From Pseudaestuariivita rosea (lineage in GTDB: Bacteria; Pseudomonadota; Alphaproteobacteria; Rhodobacterales; Rhodobacteraceae): a DNA stretch of 64,000 bases. The notes under the pieces were generated by a model, which worked only from the letters and a program-made list of their open reading frames with translations, did no database searches and was not told the DNA's origin. Position 1 is the stretch's first letter. Each line of letters begins with the position of its first letter. The stretch spans positions 1 through 64,000 of the forward strand of contig NZ_JACNMP010000009.1 in the NCBI RefSeq assembly GCF_017592335.1, given 5' to 3'. Both the position numbers and the translations under genes were made by a program. Positions 43,350 through 53,951 of the stretch are shown piece by piece.

Positions 43350-45299
43350 TTAAACGGCCATATCAGGTGGTATGGTTTCAGCAGCCAGCGACGTGACAAC
43401 TTCATCCAAGGCAACTGTCTTGGTCTGTTTTTCACCAAGACGGCGCAGCGATACAGTGTGATCATCGACCTCTCGCATACCGCACGCCAGAATGACGGGA
43501 ACTTTCCCCACCGAATGTTCGCGAACCTTGTAGTTGATCTTTTCATTGCGCACATCCGCTTCCGCACGCACGCCTGCGGCCTTCAGCTTGGCCACGACCT
43601 GATGCACATAGTCATCTGCATCGGACACAATCGACGCGACGACAACCTGCCGTGGCGCCAGCCAGAAAGGCAGCTTGCCTGCGTGTTCTTCGATCAGAAT
43701 GCCAATAAAACGTTCAAAAGACCCGACCACCGCACGGTGCAGCATAACGGGCCGGTGTTTTTCACCGTCTTTACCGATGTAATTGGCGTTCAGACGTTCG
43801 GGCAGAACAAAATCGACCTGAAATGTGCCGCATTGCCAGTCCCGTCCGATTGCATCGGTCAAAACAAATTCCAGCTTCGGACCATAGAAAGCCCCTTCGC
43901 CCGGATTGACTTCGTAATCATTTGTGACGCGTCTGACGGCGGTTTCAAGTGCGGCTTCCGCCTTGTCCCAGACCTCATCCGATCCTGACCGAACTTCGGG
44001 ACGATCGGAAAATTTGATGCGATAGTTATCAAATCCAAGATCACTGTAGATCTCTGACAGCATCTTTATGAAATTCTCGCACTCATCCTCGATCTGACTT
44101 TCTTCACAAAAGATGTGGGCATCATCCTGTTTGAACCCCCGCACGCGCATAATGCCATGTAAGGCGCCCGACGGTTCATACCGATGGCAGGCGCCAAATT
44201 CGGCCAGACGCAACGGCAGGTCGCGATAGCTTTTCAGACCCTGATTGAAAACCTGCACGTGACACGGGCAGTTCATCGGTTTCAGAGCATTGATCGCCTT
44301 TTCACGGGCGTGTTCTTCGTCAACTTCGACGATGAACATGTTTTCCTGATATTTGTCCCAATGGCCCGAGGCTTCCCATAGTTTGCGATCAACGACCTCG
44401 GGTGTGTTGATTTCCTGATAACCATGGCGCCGCTGCTGACGACGGATGTAATCCTGCAGCTCGGTATAAATCGTCCAGCCATTTGGGTGCCAAAAGACCT
44501 GACCGGGCGCTTCTTCCTGCATATGGAACAGGTTCATTTCCCGACCTAAACGACGGTGATCGCGCTTTTCGGCCTCTTCCAGAAAGTTCAGATACTTCTT
44601 CAGATCATCGCGGCTTTGGAAGGCCACACCATAGATGCGTTGCAGCATCGGGCGGTTGCTGTCGCCGCGCCAATAGGCCCCCGCGACAGACATCAGCTTA
44701 AAGGCATCGGCGGGTACCTGGCCGGTGTGCTGCAGGTGCGGCCCGCGGCACAGGTCCTGCCAATGGCCATGCCAGTACATGCGGATCGGCTCATTGCCCG
44801 GAATGGCCTCAATCAGCTCAACTTTATAAGGTTCGTTATTGGCGTGATAGAATTTGATCGCGCGGTCACGCGCCCATACCTCGGTCGTGACGGTATCGCG
44901 GCGATTAATGATTTCTTTCATCTTGGCTTCGATCTGGCCAAGATCTTCGGGTGTGAATGGCTCGGCCCGGTCAAAATCGTAATACCAGCCGTTTTCGATG
45001 ACGGGCCCGATGGTCACTTTCACATCCGGCCAGATTTCCTGCACCGCACGCGCCATGATGTGCGCCAGATCGTGGCGGATCAGCTCAAGCGCCTGAGGTG
45101 CGTCTTTCATGGTGTGGATCGCGATGGCTGCATCTTGCTGGATCGGCCATTGCATGTCCCAATGCGCACCATCGACAGTCGCAGAAATCGCTTTCTTGGC
45201 CAGTGATGATGAAATATCAGCAGCGACGTCCGCAGGCGTTATGCCAGCCGGGTAATCACGTTTGTTACCATCGGGAAGGGTCAGAGAAATTTGGGCCAT
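43350..45299 (-). CDS. thrS: threonyl-tRNA synthetase
   Basis: A 649-residue class-II aminoacyl-tRNA synthetase charging tRNA-Thr. An N-terminal TGS domain ([20 protein letters not shown]) is followed by the editing domain with the [11 protein letters not shown] pattern and the catalytic core: [10 protein letters not shown] (Zn Cys), [15 protein letters not shown] (motif 2) and AFYGPKLEF. The C-terminal anticodon domain includes [14 protein letters not shown]. The start at 45299 fits the family; the frame to 45362 is longer without support. No T-box, as expected in this lineage. Confidence 0.96.
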   Translation of the reverse strand: MAQISLTLPDGNKRDYPAGITPADVAADISSSLAKKAISATVDGAHWDMQWPIQQDAAIAIHTMKDAPQALELIRHDLAHIMARAVQEIWPDVKVTIGPVIENGWYYDFDRAEPFTPEDLGQIEAKMKEIINRRDTVTTEVWARDRAIKFYHANNEPYKVELIEAIPGNEPIRMYWHGHWQDLCRGPHLQHTGQVPADAFKLMSVAGAYWRGDSNRPMLQRIYGVAFQSRDDLKKYLNFLEEAEKRDHRRLGREMNLFHMQEEAPGQVFWHPNGWTIYTELQDYIRRQQRRHGYQEINTPEVVDRKLWEASGHWDKYQENMFIVEVDEEHAREKAINALKPMNCPCHVQVFNQGLKSYRDLPLRLAEFGACHRYEPSGALHGIMRVRGFKQDDAHIFCEESQIEDECENFIKMLSEIYSDLGFDNYRIKFSDRPEVRSGSDEVWDKAEAALETAVRRVTNDYEVNPGEGAFYGPKLEFVLTDAIGRDWQCGTFQVDFVLPERLNANYIGKDGEKHRPVMLHRAVVGSFERFIGILIEEHAGKLPFWLAPRQVVVASIVSDADDYVHQVVAKLKAAGVRAEADVRNEKINYKVREHSVGKVPVILACGMREVDDHTVSLRRLGEKQTKTVALDEVVTSLAAETIPPDMAV

Positions 45300-45603
45300 C
45301 TTACGGCTCTCCTCGTCAGTTTGGCGCCCACGGAACGCCCGGTTGCGGGTTATGTCGAGCAACCTTCTGATATGGCGACAACATCAAGTCAAGGTTTTAT
45401 TCGACAGCCCTTTATTTTGGGCCTATCCAAACCTGCAATCATATATCGAATTCATTTTTTGAAAAAAAAATATATAATAAAAACATATATTTACGATATT
45501 TTATCGAGAAAGTGCCATCTTATTTGGAACTTCGACACTCTGCGCCGTGTTGATATCGCGAACGACGCAAAGAGCGTCTTAACAACGTAAGAAGGAGATC
45601 GAT
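45300..45603. other. A/T-rich divergent promoter region
   Basis: 304 bases between divergent thrS and the secreted-protein gene, with no gene recognised. About 45446-45515 is strikingly A/T-rich for this genome (runs of A9 and alternating TATATA). It has a TATAAT at 45473-45478 with TTCATT 16 bp upstream as a weak sigma70-like pair for the plus strand, and a small CGATA/TATCG hairpin just downstream. Such tracts often bend DNA or bind nucleoid proteins. Confidence 0.45.
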
Positions 45604-46050
45604 ATGAAACGCCTTTTGACAACAACAGCATTTGTTCTGTCAGCTTCCGCTGCCGCTTTTGCAATGACCAATGATCAGCTGAAAGACGCAGTCGAAAACG
45701 AATTGAACACCTATGACAAAGAAGTCAATGTGGATATGCTGACCGAAGACCAGATCAGTGCAATCTACATGACGATGACAACCGGTGACAGCCCGTTGGA
45801 CAAACAGCGTCGCATTGAGCAAATTCTGGAAGATGCTCCAAGTGCAGCAATTCGTGACGAAAATGGAGTTTTGATCGAACTACCGGAAAATAACGTACGT
45901 GCGCAGCTGCAAAGTCGTCTAGCCATCCGCGGTTTTGACGTTGATGTGGCAGAGCTTGACCGTGACACGGTAATGCAACTTTATGCCGTTGTGACATCCA
46001 GCGAAAGTCCCGCTGAAAGCAATTCGACAATTGAGTCGTTGTTGCAGTAG
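45604..46050 (+). CDS. secreted protein with two tandem copies of one domain, function unknown
   Basis: A 148-residue protein, not recognised. A signal peptide (MKRLLTTTAFVLSASAAAFA) follows a strong AAGGAG ribosome-binding site. The mature chain is two copies of a 54-residue helical unit, residues 23-76 and 95-148, aligning without a gap. They share positions such as L..., V.V, L..D, Y, T, SP and IE..L (12 of 54 identical, many conservative). Acidic overall and without Cys. Likely a small periplasmic or secreted helical protein. A strong A/T-rich promoter region and its own terminator suggest an abundantly made single-gene unit. Confidence 0.8.
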   Translation: MKRLLTTTAFVLSASAAAFAMTNDQLKDAVENELNTYDKEVNVDMLTEDQISAIYMTMTTGDSPLDKQRRIEQILEDAPSAAIRDENGVLIELPENNVRAQLQSRLAIRGFDVDVAELDRDTVMQLYAVVTSSESPAESNSTIESLLQ

Positions 46051-46068
46051 TTTGAAAATCTGTTGAGC

Positions 46069-46090
46069 GGGGGCATAATGCCCCCATTTT
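46069..46090. terminator. intrinsic terminator after the secreted-protein gene
   Basis: A GGGGGC/GCCCCC stem (46069-46074 with 46080-46085) and a short loop are followed by ATTTTCG. It lies between convergent genes. On the minus strand the trailing U-tract is weak, so it mainly serves the plus strand. Confidence 0.8.
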
Positions 46091-46095
46091 CGTAT

Positions 46096-46485
46096 TTACT
46101 TGATCAGATACTTTCGAAAGCTGCGCTTTAGCAAATCCAGTTCTGCCCTCAGCAAGCTGACCTCGGCGCGCAGATCATCGGCAAGCGGATCGCCAGATAC
46201 CAGTGAAATACTGTTCAGTAGCTGATCTGTTATATCGTCTTTTATCAAGATTGTCTGAATACCATCGGTGATGGCCTGGCGTGGTATCGGAATACGAATG
46301 CGCCAGCCATCATTATGCTTATCCACATCAACGCCTTCAACCTCATCATCCAGGAATAACACTTTGATCTGCGGTGCGTGATCACTGGCAGTTTTCAAGA
46401 TGCCTTCCCAGATCCCGTCCTGCATGCGTGTTTTCGTTAACGTCATCTCTGACAAGTAAAGGCCCCCTCTGCTAAAGTTCTGCAC
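46096..46485 (-). CDS. hypothetical protein with C-terminal coiled coil
   Basis: A 129-residue protein, not recognised. A beta-rich middle part (IWEGILKTAS, IKVLFLDDEVEGVDV, GWRIRIPIP, QTILIKDD) is followed by a heptad-rich tail (ADDLRAEVSLLRAELDLLKR), probably a coiled coil. The GTG start at 46485 overlaps the gene above by 14 nt. An internal TTG or the ATG at 46446, both after a GAGGGGG, is also possible. It probably works with the neighbour protein encoded at 46472. Confidence 0.6.
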   Translation of the reverse strand: MQNFSRGGLYLSEMTLTKTRMQDGIWEGILKTASDHAPQIKVLFLDDEVEGVDVDKHNDGWRIRIPIPRQAITDGIQTILIKDDITDQLLNSISLVSGDPLADDLRAEVSLLRAELDLLKRSFRKYLIK

Positions 46486-47236
46486 GTGGATGTCTTGTGA
46501 ACACCAGATCGTATATCGTTATCTCATTCAAAGATGGATCAGTAAAAATGATATCGACCCACATCGCTTCAACCCGATGATGATTGATTTTCAGATGGGA
46601 AACATCGAATTCCGCTGACACTGTTGCCGAGGATGCGTCGTAATACTGGCTGACTTGTTCAGTGTTTGGACCATGCCTGATGTTCAGGCGAAGCAAAACA
46701 GGCAAGGTCCTTTCGTATTTACCACTCAGATCAAGCCGGATGATGTTGTCCTTATTGAATTGATCGGCCAGCACTTTGGGCAACTGAACGACCAATGACA
46801 GATAATCCCCGGTCATTTGAAAAATGTCCAAACGCAAACCAAAGGGGGCATGGCCCTGTCCATCATGGTTGCGCAACTGTCTGGTGATGATTTCCGGCGC
46901 TTTGCAGTCATGATAAAGGTGCAGATGATCGCCCAAATTCGTTCCGCTTACCACACCAACCTGATCGACACCCGGAATAGGCCCGCGCCACAGTTCCGGC
47001 CGCCATATCCAATCACTGTTCTGGGCCGCAAGGGCCGGTACAGTGGTCATCGTCGATGCCGCCAGCCGACCATCGGCAATATGCAACACCTCATTTATCT
47101 GCGCGCGCAATTCACGCGCACGGGCACGATGATAACGCAGACTGGCCAAATCCGCATCTGCCGCGTTCGCAGCGATACGGGCCCAGTGTTTGCGGGCCCA
47201 GCGGTGCAGCAGATTTTGCGTTACAGTCTTAGCCAT
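46472..47236 (-). CDS. conserved hypothetical protein (DUF6478-like)
   Basis: A 254-residue soluble protein that I associate with a family restricted to Rhodobacteraceae (possibly DUF6478); this label is from memory. The basic N-terminus (LLHRWARKHWARIAANAADA) precedes a region with SDWIWRPELWRGP, GDHLHLYHDCKAPEIITRQL and a beta-rich C-terminus ending in VDIIFTDPSLNEITIYDLVF. No catalytic motif was recognised. It overlaps the coiled-coil gene below, which suggests they act together. Confidence 0.6.
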   Translation of the reverse strand: MAKTVTQNLLHRWARKHWARIAANAADADLASLRYHRARARELRAQINEVLHIADGRLAASTMTTVPALAAQNSDWIWRPELWRGPIPGVDQVGVVSGTNLGDHLHLYHDCKAPEIITRQLRNHDGQGHAPFGLRLDIFQMTGDYLSLVVQLPKVLADQFNKDNIIRLDLSGKYERTLPVLLRLNIRHGPNTEQVSQYYDASSATVSAEFDVSHLKINHHRVEAMWVDIIFTDPSLNEITIYDLVFTRHPRAEL

Positions 47237-47270
47237 GGTGCCACTTCAAAATACACTGCCAGATGTTCTG

Positions 47271-47969
47271 TTATTGTTCGACAAAAAACGGTATCATCCC
47301 TGCGCGGGTCACAGCCGTTTCCACATAGTCACTGTTTTCTGCACGAAGACGTTTAACAAAGGCTTGCAAAAGGGCAAAACCATTATCTTCCGCCAAGTTG
47401 ATATCCCCATACCCTGTCGCAACAATTGTCGTCAGATGGCCATTCAACAGTGTGAAAGCACGCCAATTGCGCAAATGGTTCTGACCGAAGGGATTTGGAC
47501 TTTGATCCTGCACCAAGATATAGATGGCATCGTTGCGCGATATCAGCCGTGTGACATCGATAGTTTTCGGATCATTTGTCCGGCTTAACATCCGACGCCC
47601 TTGCGTCGACTGCAGAAAAACTGCCGTTGCATCTGGCGCCAGCAGAATATCGGCACCACCCTGCTGACCGACTGTCACCAGAAAAGCCGCACGAGTCTTT
47701 GGCCAATCAGCACGGCGCGCGCCCAGATTTGCACAGGGCATTATGACTGCCGCGTTCGCCTGAACACTGGATCGATCAACACAATAACCAGACAGGCCCA
47801 CAATTCGCACGGCACCATCGGCCAGCCGCGCCTCTCGCAGGGCTGTGACGCCCACGGACCGCATTATGTTTGACTGGCTGAGAAAAGCCATCTGCTGGCC
47901 GGTGTCGGAACATCCGGCCAAAACAAAAACCAGCAAGAAAACTGCTGTTCTATATATCCATGTAGACAT
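47271..47969 (-). CDS. hypothetical lipoprotein
   Basis: A 232-residue predicted lipoprotein. The signal peptide ends in the lipobox VLAGC (Cys about 19). The mature part has two further Cys ([15 protein letters not shown]) that could form a disulfide, and no recognised domain. Its start lies inside the 3' end of ilvD (20-nt overlap), so it is translationally linked to ilvD. The next two hypothetical genes follow in the same direction. Confidence 0.65.
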   Translation of the reverse strand: MSTWIYRTAVFLLVFVLAGCSDTGQQMAFLSQSNIMRSVGVTALREARLADGAVRIVGLSGYCVDRSSVQANAAVIMPCANLGARRADWPKTRAAFLVTVGQQGGADILLAPDATAVFLQSTQGRRMLSRTNDPKTIDVTRLISRNDAIYILVQDQSPNPFGQNHLRNWRAFTLLNGHLTTIVATGYGDINLAEDNGFALLQAFVKRLRAENSDYVETAVTRAGMIPFFVEQ

Positions 47970-49683
47970 GCCGTTCGGCTTTGCCCCCTGGGTGTGTCAC
48001 CGCCCCCTTGTTCGCCCCACCAACAAGCTGGGCAAACTTCCACAGTGCCCCACTGGCATAAATGGTTTCACGCGGGCCTGTCCAGCCTTCCTTTCGGGCA
48101 GCCAGTTCATCATCGCTAAGGGCGACACTCAGGGACCCTTCAATCGCGTTGATCGTGATAACATCGCCATTCTGGATCAGGGCGATCGGACCACCATGCG
48201 CGGCCTCAGGCCCAACGTGGCCCACGCAAAACCCTCGCGTGGCACCGGAAAAGCGACCATCTGTGATCAGCGCAACTTTCTTGCCCATACCCTGGCCCGA
48301 CAGTGCAGCCGTGGTCGCAAGCATTTCACGCATGCCTGGGCCACCGGCGGGACCTTCGTTGCGAATGACGATCACTTCGCCTTCCTCATAGGCGCGCTTT
48401 TGGACAGCCTCAAAGGCATCTTCTTCGCATTCAAAAACACGGGCCGGACCGGTGAAAATCTGATGTTGGCTATCTATGCCAGCGACCTTAACAATCGCAC
48501 CTTCCGGTGCCAGATTGCCTTTCAATCCGACAACGCCGCCGGTTTTGCTTAGCGGGCTTTCAACCGGATAGATTACAGTGCCATCGGCTTCCTTGGTGAC
48601 AATATCCAGTTCTTCGCCCATGCTGCGACCGGTCACAGTGATACAGTCTTCGTGGATCAGGCCCGCCTTGCGCAGTTCTTTCATCACAACCGGCACACCG
48701 CCCGCCTCGTACATATCCTTGGCCACATACTGACCACCGGGCTTCAAATCCACGAAATAGGGCGTGTCACGGAAAATCTCACAGACGTCGTCCAAGTCGA
48801 AATCAATCCCCGCCTCATGCGCAATTGCAGGCAGGTGCAACCCTGCGTTGGTTGAGCCGCCTGTGCAGGCCACGATCCGCGCGGCATTTTCCAGCGACTT
48901 ACGCGTGACGATATCGCGCGCGCGGATATTCTTTTCCAGAAGCGCCATCACCGCCTCACCCGAGGCGACACAATACTGGTCTCGGCTCTCATAAGGCGCG
49001 GGCGCACCTGCGGAATTCGGCAACGCTAGACCAATGGCTTCAGATACACAGGCCATCGTATTTGCCGTAAACTGGCCACCACAAGCCCCCGCAGATGGAC
49101 AGGCCACGCGCTCTAGCACCGCTAGTTGCTCGTCCGAGTAGTTCCCCGCCTGATGCTGGCCAACTGCCTCAAACACGTCCTGGACGGTGACATCTTTGCC
49201 ATCCAGACGACCAGGCAGGATCGAGCCGCCATAGATAAAGACCGACGGCACATTCAGCCGGACCATGGCCATCATCATGCCTGGCAAGGATTTGTCACAC
49301 CCCGCAAGCCCCACAATCGCGTCATAGCAATGCCCGCGCATCGTCAGTTCGACCGTATCAGCAATCGCTTCACGACTGGCCAGAGAAGACCGCATCCCTT
49401 CGTGACCCATGGCGATGCCGTCGGTCACTGTGATCGTTGTGAATTCACGCGGGGTGCCAGCGGCACTTTTCACCCCCAGCTTGACCGCTTGCGCCTGACG
49501 GTTCAGGGCGATGTTGCAGGGGGCAGCTTCGTTCCAGCAGGTCGCCACACCGACGAAGGGTTGGGCAATCTCATCCTCGCTCAGACCCATGGCATAATAA
49601 TACGACCGATGCGGCGCGCGCGATGGGCCTTCGGTCACATGGCGACTTGGTAGTTTGGATTTATCGTGCTTGCCCTTCAGCAT
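47950..49683 (-). CDS. ilvD: dihydroxy-acid dehydratase
   Basis: A 577-residue Fe-S dehydratase of valine and isoleucine synthesis, acting on 2,3-dihydroxy-3-methyl acids. The start at 49683 has GGGGAGG six bases upstream and gives [13 protein letters not shown]; the ATG at 49773 is unlikely. Landmarks: cluster Cys in [40 protein letters not shown] and [19 protein letters not shown]. Divergent from the CPBP gene (88 nt between chosen starts). Confidence 0.96.
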   Translation of the reverse strand: MLKGKHDKSKLPSRHVTEGPSRAPHRSYYYAMGLSEDEIAQPFVGVATCWNEAAPCNIALNRQAQAVKLGVKSAAGTPREFTTITVTDGIAMGHEGMRSSLASREAIADTVELTMRGHCYDAIVGLAGCDKSLPGMMMAMVRLNVPSVFIYGGSILPGRLDGKDVTVQDVFEAVGQHQAGNYSDEQLAVLERVACPSAGACGGQFTANTMACVSEAIGLALPNSAGAPAPYESRDQYCVASGEAVMALLEKNIRARDIVTRKSLENAARIVACTGGSTNAGLHLPAIAHEAGIDFDLDDVCEIFRDTPYFVDLKPGGQYVAKDMYEAGGVPVVMKELRKAGLIHEDCITVTGRSMGEELDIVTKEADGTVIYPVESPLSKTGGVVGLKGNLAPEGAIVKVAGIDSQHQIFTGPARVFECEEDAFEAVQKRAYEEGEVIVIRNEGPAGGPGMREMLATTAALSGQGMGKKVALITDGRFSGATRGFCVGHVGPEAAHGGPIALIQNGDVITINAIEGSLSVALSDDELAARKEGWTGPRETIYASGALWKFAQLVGGANKGAVTHPGGKAERHVYMDI

Positions 49684-49771
49684 CGCTGGCCTCCCCGAAT
49701 TTACAATATGTTGGGAATAAGATAGCGCTGGCCCTTGCACAAGCGGCTTTGCGTCATCAAGAGTAGAGTGC

Positions 49772-50668
49772 ATGAATTATAGTAACCACGATTTTCTTGT
49801 CGAACCGGCGCGGACCTATCCGCAATTTTGGCGTACGGCCTTGGGCATGGTGCTTTCAGCCCTGTTTTACATCGCGCTGATTGCAGTCTTTTTCGGGGCC
49901 ATGGCATTGACGATCCCCGATTCCGAAGTTCTTCCAGCGCTGGCTGACCCAACCGCGCCCGCCACCCCAGGCAGCACCATGGCGATGCTATACAGCTTTG
50001 TCTGTATGATGCTGGCAGTTGTCCTGTCAGCACTGATCATGCATCGGCGTGGTTTAGCGACTTTGCTGGGGCCCTGGGACATGCTGATCAGCGACTTTTT
50101 TCGGGTGATGGGTGTGCTGCTGGTCTTATCCTTTATCACCACTCTGCTTCCGCCTTACGGTGGTGATGATCCCGCACGTGAACCTACCCAGAATATGGCC
50201 GTAAATGTCTGGCTTTGGCTATTGCCATTCACGTTTTTGGGTATTCTGATCCAGGTCAGCGCCGAGGAAATCGTTTTTCGCGGATACCTTCAAAGCCAAT
50301 TGGCCGCGCGGTTTAAAAATCCGGTGATATGGATGCTGGCCCCGGCGTTAATCTTTGGCAGCCTGCATTTCGCACCATCCATGCAAGGTGGAAATGCGAT
50401 TGTTGTCGCCATCTGGGCAACGCTGTTCGGTGTCATCGCCGCCGATCTGACAGCCCGCGCAGGCAATCTTGGTCCTGCAATCGCCATGCATTTTATAAAT
50501 AATTTCATTGGGATCGCAGTTTTTTCGGCCCAAGGGCCACTGTCAGGTCTTGCGCTTTATGTCTATCCCTTCGGCATGGACGATCCGGAACTGCGCGCCT
50601 TTCTTCCAATGCAATTCCTAAGCATGCTTGTCGCGTGGCTGGCGGCGTGTCTGGCCATCCGGCGGTAA
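49772..50668 (+). CDS. CPBP-family intramembrane metalloprotease
   Basis: A 298-residue membrane protein of the CAAX-protease/bacteriocin-processing (CPBP, Abi) family, with about seven to eight hydrophobic segments. The catalytic motifs are present: EEIVFRGYL (EExxxR, about 170-178), SLHF (about 197) and MHFINNF (HxxxN, about 240). Substrate unknown. First of two tandem homologues, with the second starting 5 nt after its stop. Confidence 0.85.
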   Translation: MNYSNHDFLVEPARTYPQFWRTALGMVLSALFYIALIAVFFGAMALTIPDSEVLPALADPTAPATPGSTMAMLYSFVCMMLAVVLSALIMHRRGLATLLGPWDMLISDFFRVMGVLLVLSFITTLLPPYGGDDPAREPTQNMAVNVWLWLLPFTFLGILIQVSAEEIVFRGYLQSQLAARFKNPVIWMLAPALIFGSLHFAPSMQGGNAIVVAIWATLFGVIAADLTARAGNLGPAIAMHFINNFIGIAVFSAQGPLSGLALYVYPFGMDDPELRAFLPMQFLSMLVAWLAACLAIRR

Positions 50669-50673
50669 GGCCA

Positions 50674-51567
50674 ATGCCATATGCCGCTCATGAACAGCTG
50701 GTCCACCCGGCGCGCGCCACCGCTGGCCTGCATTATCTGATTGCTGGCATCATCTTTATCGAACTGGCCTTTATGCTGAGTGCCGGATCACTGGCCATGA
50801 TGCTGGATCAGACGGGAACAGGCATTGATGGGAATGGCAGTGTCGGCCTGGCCCTTCTTGAGTTGTTCGTCTTTGTCTTTTTCGGCATCGCCGTTGTTGC
50901 AGTTGCAGAACTGCATCACAATCGCAGTTTTGGGTCATTGATCGGACCCCTGGCCCAAGTCGTTTACGATCTGCGTCAGACACTGATCTGGATGTTCAGC
51001 ATTCTGATGATCATCGAAGCGGTATTCGTTCTATCCTATACCAGCGATATCGTTGAGATGAAAAACATCCTGGCATGGCTGATCATCCTGCCATTTGCCA
51101 TGCTGGGACTGTTGATCCAGACAGGTTCGGAAGAGCTATTTTATCGTGGCTATATCCAACAACAGCTGGCGGCGCGTTTCGACAGCCCGTTGGTATGGCT
51201 GATCGTGCCCAACTGCCTTTTTGCGCTGGCCCATATGAGCGGATCCGCAAGTTTTACCGAAAATGCCCAGATCATCATATGGACCTTTTTCTTCGGTCTG
51301 GCCGCATCCGACATAACAGCGCGTGCAGGCAATCTTGGACCAGCCATTGCAATGCATCTGGCAAACAACACAGTGGCCATTTTGCTTTATGGTGAGATAA
51401 ACGGTTTTGGGTCGGCGCTGGCGCTGATCTTATTTGAACCTTTCGCAAATGGCGACGGCACTGGGGCGTCGGGATCAAGCGACCCGATACTGACCTATAA
51501 TCTGATCTATCAGTTGGGGTTTGTCTTTGTTCTGTGGCTAACAGCCCGCAATGCGATACGACGCTGA
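50674..51567 (+). CDS. CPBP-family intramembrane metalloprotease, second copy
   Basis: A 297-residue paralogue of the preceding gene. The conserved core reads EELFYRGYI (about 158-166), LAHM (about 191) and MHLANNT (about 232). Shared flanking segments such as QQLAARF.SP and [15 protein letters not shown] point to a duplication. The start at 50674 is preceded by GGTAAGG; an upstream frame at 50635 overlaps the first gene and is less likely. The N- and C-terminal parts have diverged strongly, so the two may cleave different substrates or form a heterodimer. Confidence 0.83.
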   Translation: MPYAAHEQLVHPARATAGLHYLIAGIIFIELAFMLSAGSLAMMLDQTGTGIDGNGSVGLALLELFVFVFFGIAVVAVAELHHNRSFGSLIGPLAQVVYDLRQTLIWMFSILMIIEAVFVLSYTSDIVEMKNILAWLIILPFAMLGLLIQTGSEELFYRGYIQQQLAARFDSPLVWLIVPNCLFALAHMSGSASFTENAQIIIWTFFFGLAASDITARAGNLGPAIAMHLANNTVAILLYGEINGFGSALALILFEPFANGDGTGASGSSDPILTYNLIYQLGFVFVLWLTARNAIRR

Positions 51568-51623
51568 TTGCATTTTCCCGTGACCCCGCTTAGATGGCAC
51601 TAAATGCAAAATAAGGTTCGCCA

Positions 51624-52577
51624 ATGAACTGGATTTCCAACTATGTCCGCCCGCGGATCAACTCGATCTTTTCGCGGCGCGAGATACCTGAAAACCTCTG
51701 GCATAAGTGTGATGCCTGCGGCACGATGCTGTTTCACCGTGAACTGACCGACAATATGAATGTCTGTACCAACTGCGGACATCATATGGGGATTTCACCC
51801 CGGGAACGGTTCCATGCACTGTTCGATGGCGGTATCTTTTCCGAAGTTGAGGTTCCCGCCCCCTTGGCCGATCCGCTGCATTTTCGGGATCAGAAACGCT
51901 ATCCTGACCGGATGCGGGCCGCGCAAAAGGCCACTGGTGAAAAAGAGGCCATGCTGGTCGTCGAGGGCGAAATTGGTCGGACCCCGGTAGTCGCTGTGGG
52001 ACAGGATTTTCGCTTCATCGGCGGATCGATGGGCATGTATGTTGGCAATGCAATGATCGCGGCTGCGGAACGTGCGGTCAGCCTGGGCCGACCGATGGTG
52101 CTGTTTTCTGCCACTGGCGGCGCGCGCATGCAGGAAGGTATCCTTAGCTTGATGCAGATGCCCCGCACCACTGTCGCAGTCCAAATGCTGAAAGAGGCGC
52201 GCCTGCCATATATCGTCGTGCTGACCAATCCGACGTCCGGCGGTGTGACAGCCAGCTATGCGATGCTGGGCGATGTGCACATTGCAGAACCCAACGCACT
52301 GATCTGTTTTGCGGGCCCAAGTGTCATCGAACAAACGATCCGTGAAAAACTGCCCGAAGGGTTTCAACGCGCGGAATATCTGTTGGAACATGGTATGGTC
52401 GACCGTGTGACGCCGCGTACAGAACAGCGCGATGAGCTGATCAAAATCATTCGAATGATGATGAAGATGCCCCGCGCAATCAAAGCTGACTTACCCGCGC
52501 CGGGCCCGGATACAGCGGGCGAACCCCTACAAGTAGCCCCACCAGAACCTGCCCAAGATCAGAGCGACCCCAAGTGA
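51624..52577 (+). CDS. accD: acetyl-CoA carboxylase carboxyltransferase subunit beta
   Basis: A 317-residue subunit that transfers the carboxyl group from biotin to acetyl-CoA in the first step of fatty-acid synthesis. A zinc ribbon (CDACG...CTNCG, about 29-51) and the carboxyltransferase core (GGSMGMYVGNAM, FSATGGARMQEG, LTNPTSGGVTASYAML, FAGPSVIEQTIRE) are complete. A Pro-rich tail ends it. Overlaps folC by one base (TGATG), the usual accD-folC pair. Confidence 0.96.
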   Translation: MNWISNYVRPRINSIFSRREIPENLWHKCDACGTMLFHRELTDNMNVCTNCGHHMGISPRERFHALFDGGIFSEVEVPAPLADPLHFRDQKRYPDRMRAAQKATGEKEAMLVVEGEIGRTPVVAVGQDFRFIGGSMGMYVGNAMIAAAERAVSLGRPMVLFSATGGARMQEGILSLMQMPRTTVAVQMLKEARLPYIVVLTNPTSGGVTASYAMLGDVHIAEPNALICFAGPSVIEQTIREKLPEGFQRAEYLLEHGMVDRVTPRTEQRDELIKIIRMMMKMPRAIKADLPAPGPDTAGEPLQVAPPEPAQDQSDPK

Positions 52578-53842
52578 TGGCAAAATCAGACATCATCCTG
52601 GAACGGATGATGTCGCTGCATCCGAAAATCATCGACCTCACGCTTGATCGCGTGTGGCGCCTGTTGGATGCGCTTGGCAATCCGCAGGATCGACTGCCTC
52701 CGGTCATTCATATTGCCGGAACAAATGGCAAAGGCTCAACCCTGGCCATGATCCATGCAGGACTTGAGGGCGCTGGTCTGACCTGCCACGCTTATACCTC
52801 GCCGCATCTGGTCCGATTTCACGAACGCATCCGTGTCGCAGGTGATTTGATATCAGAACCCACTTTGACCGAAATTCTGGATCGCTGTTATCAGGCCAAT
52901 GACGGCGCCCCGATCACTTATTTTGAGATTACAACGGTTGCCGCCATTCTGGCCTTTTCCGAAACCCAGGCCGACTTCACGTTACTTGAGGTGGGTTTGG
53001 GCGGGCGACTGGACGCGACAAATGTTATCGAAAAACCTGCTATAACAGCCATCACGCCTGTCGATATGGACCACCAACAGTTTCTGGGTGACACATTGCC
53101 CGAAATTGCTGCAGAAAAAGCCGGCATCATAAAACGCAACACACTTTGTGTGGTCGGCCCGCAGCATGATGCAGCGCTGGATGTGATCGAGGACCGTGCG
53201 ATGCGTCTTGCGGCGCCCTTACGGGTGCACAACCAGCATTGGCATGTCTATCGCGAACACGGGCGGCTGGTTTTTCAGGATGAGATGGGCCTTCTGGATC
53301 TGAAATTGCCCGTGTTGCCCGGCCCCCATCAAATTCAAAACGCAGGCATCGCACTGGCGGTGCTGCGTGAATTGGGCAAAGGCAACCCGGATGCCGCGAT
53401 GGAACGCGCCGAATGGCCCGGACGGCTGCAAAAGATCACTGATGGGGCGCTAAAAGCGATTGTGCCCGATGCCGAGCTTTGGCTGGACGGCGGTCATAAC
53501 CCGGCGGCCGGTCGCGCCCTGGCGCAAACATTATCGGCGATGCCCAATCGCAAGACGCATATTATCTGCGGCATGTTGAAGACCAAGGACATCAATGGGT
53601 TTCTGACCCCACTTCGCGATCTGACCAGCGCCATGACCGCGATCAGCATTCCCGGTGAGGCCAACACTTTATCAGCAGATGAAACCGCCAAAGCGGGGCA
53701 AGATGCGGGTTTCGACGCCAAAACGGCCCACGATATCGAAACTGCCCTTTCAGATATCCAAAAAACATCCCCAACCGCCCGCATCCTGATCTGCGGGTCA
53801 CTCTATCTGGCCGGTCACGTTCTGCGAAAGAATGAAAACTAG
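52577..53842 (+). CDS. folC: folylpolyglutamate/dihydrofolate synthase
   Basis: A 421-residue Mur-ligase-fold enzyme that adds glutamate to dihydropteroate and folates. The ATP-binding loop IHIAGTNGKGSTLAMIHAG (about 44-62), TSPHLVRFHERIR, FEITTVAAILAF, LEVGLGGRLDATN and ELWLDGGHNPAAGRA (about 300-314) are all family hallmarks. The ATG at 52577 is chosen; a GTG just before it (52574) is equally placed. Coupled to accD. Confidence 0.95.
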   Translation: MAKSDIILERMMSLHPKIIDLTLDRVWRLLDALGNPQDRLPPVIHIAGTNGKGSTLAMIHAGLEGAGLTCHAYTSPHLVRFHERIRVAGDLISEPTLTEILDRCYQANDGAPITYFEITTVAAILAFSETQADFTLLEVGLGGRLDATNVIEKPAITAITPVDMDHQQFLGDTLPEIAAEKAGIIKRNTLCVVGPQHDAALDVIEDRAMRLAAPLRVHNQHWHVYREHGRLVFQDEMGLLDLKLPVLPGPHQIQNAGIALAVLRELGKGNPDAAMERAEWPGRLQKITDGALKAIVPDAELWLDGGHNPAAGRALAQTLSAMPNRKTHIICGMLKTKDINGFLTPLRDLTSAMTAISIPGEANTLSADETAKAGQDAGFDAKTAHDIETALSDIQKTSPTARILICGSLYLAGHVLRKNEN

Positions 53843-53951
53843 CCAGCCATTGCAAAATCGACCCGGTTTTCTTCCAAGTGTTTTCAGCGTGGCTCTTGCA
53901 AGCAGTTGACGCTACGTCTACTCAGAAAGACAAAGATTTTGGGGGTTATGA

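Noticed and set aside
43215-43988. 257-residue plus-strand frame opposite thrS
   Set aside because: Antisense to the conserved ThrRS C-terminus; translation matches nothing recognised.
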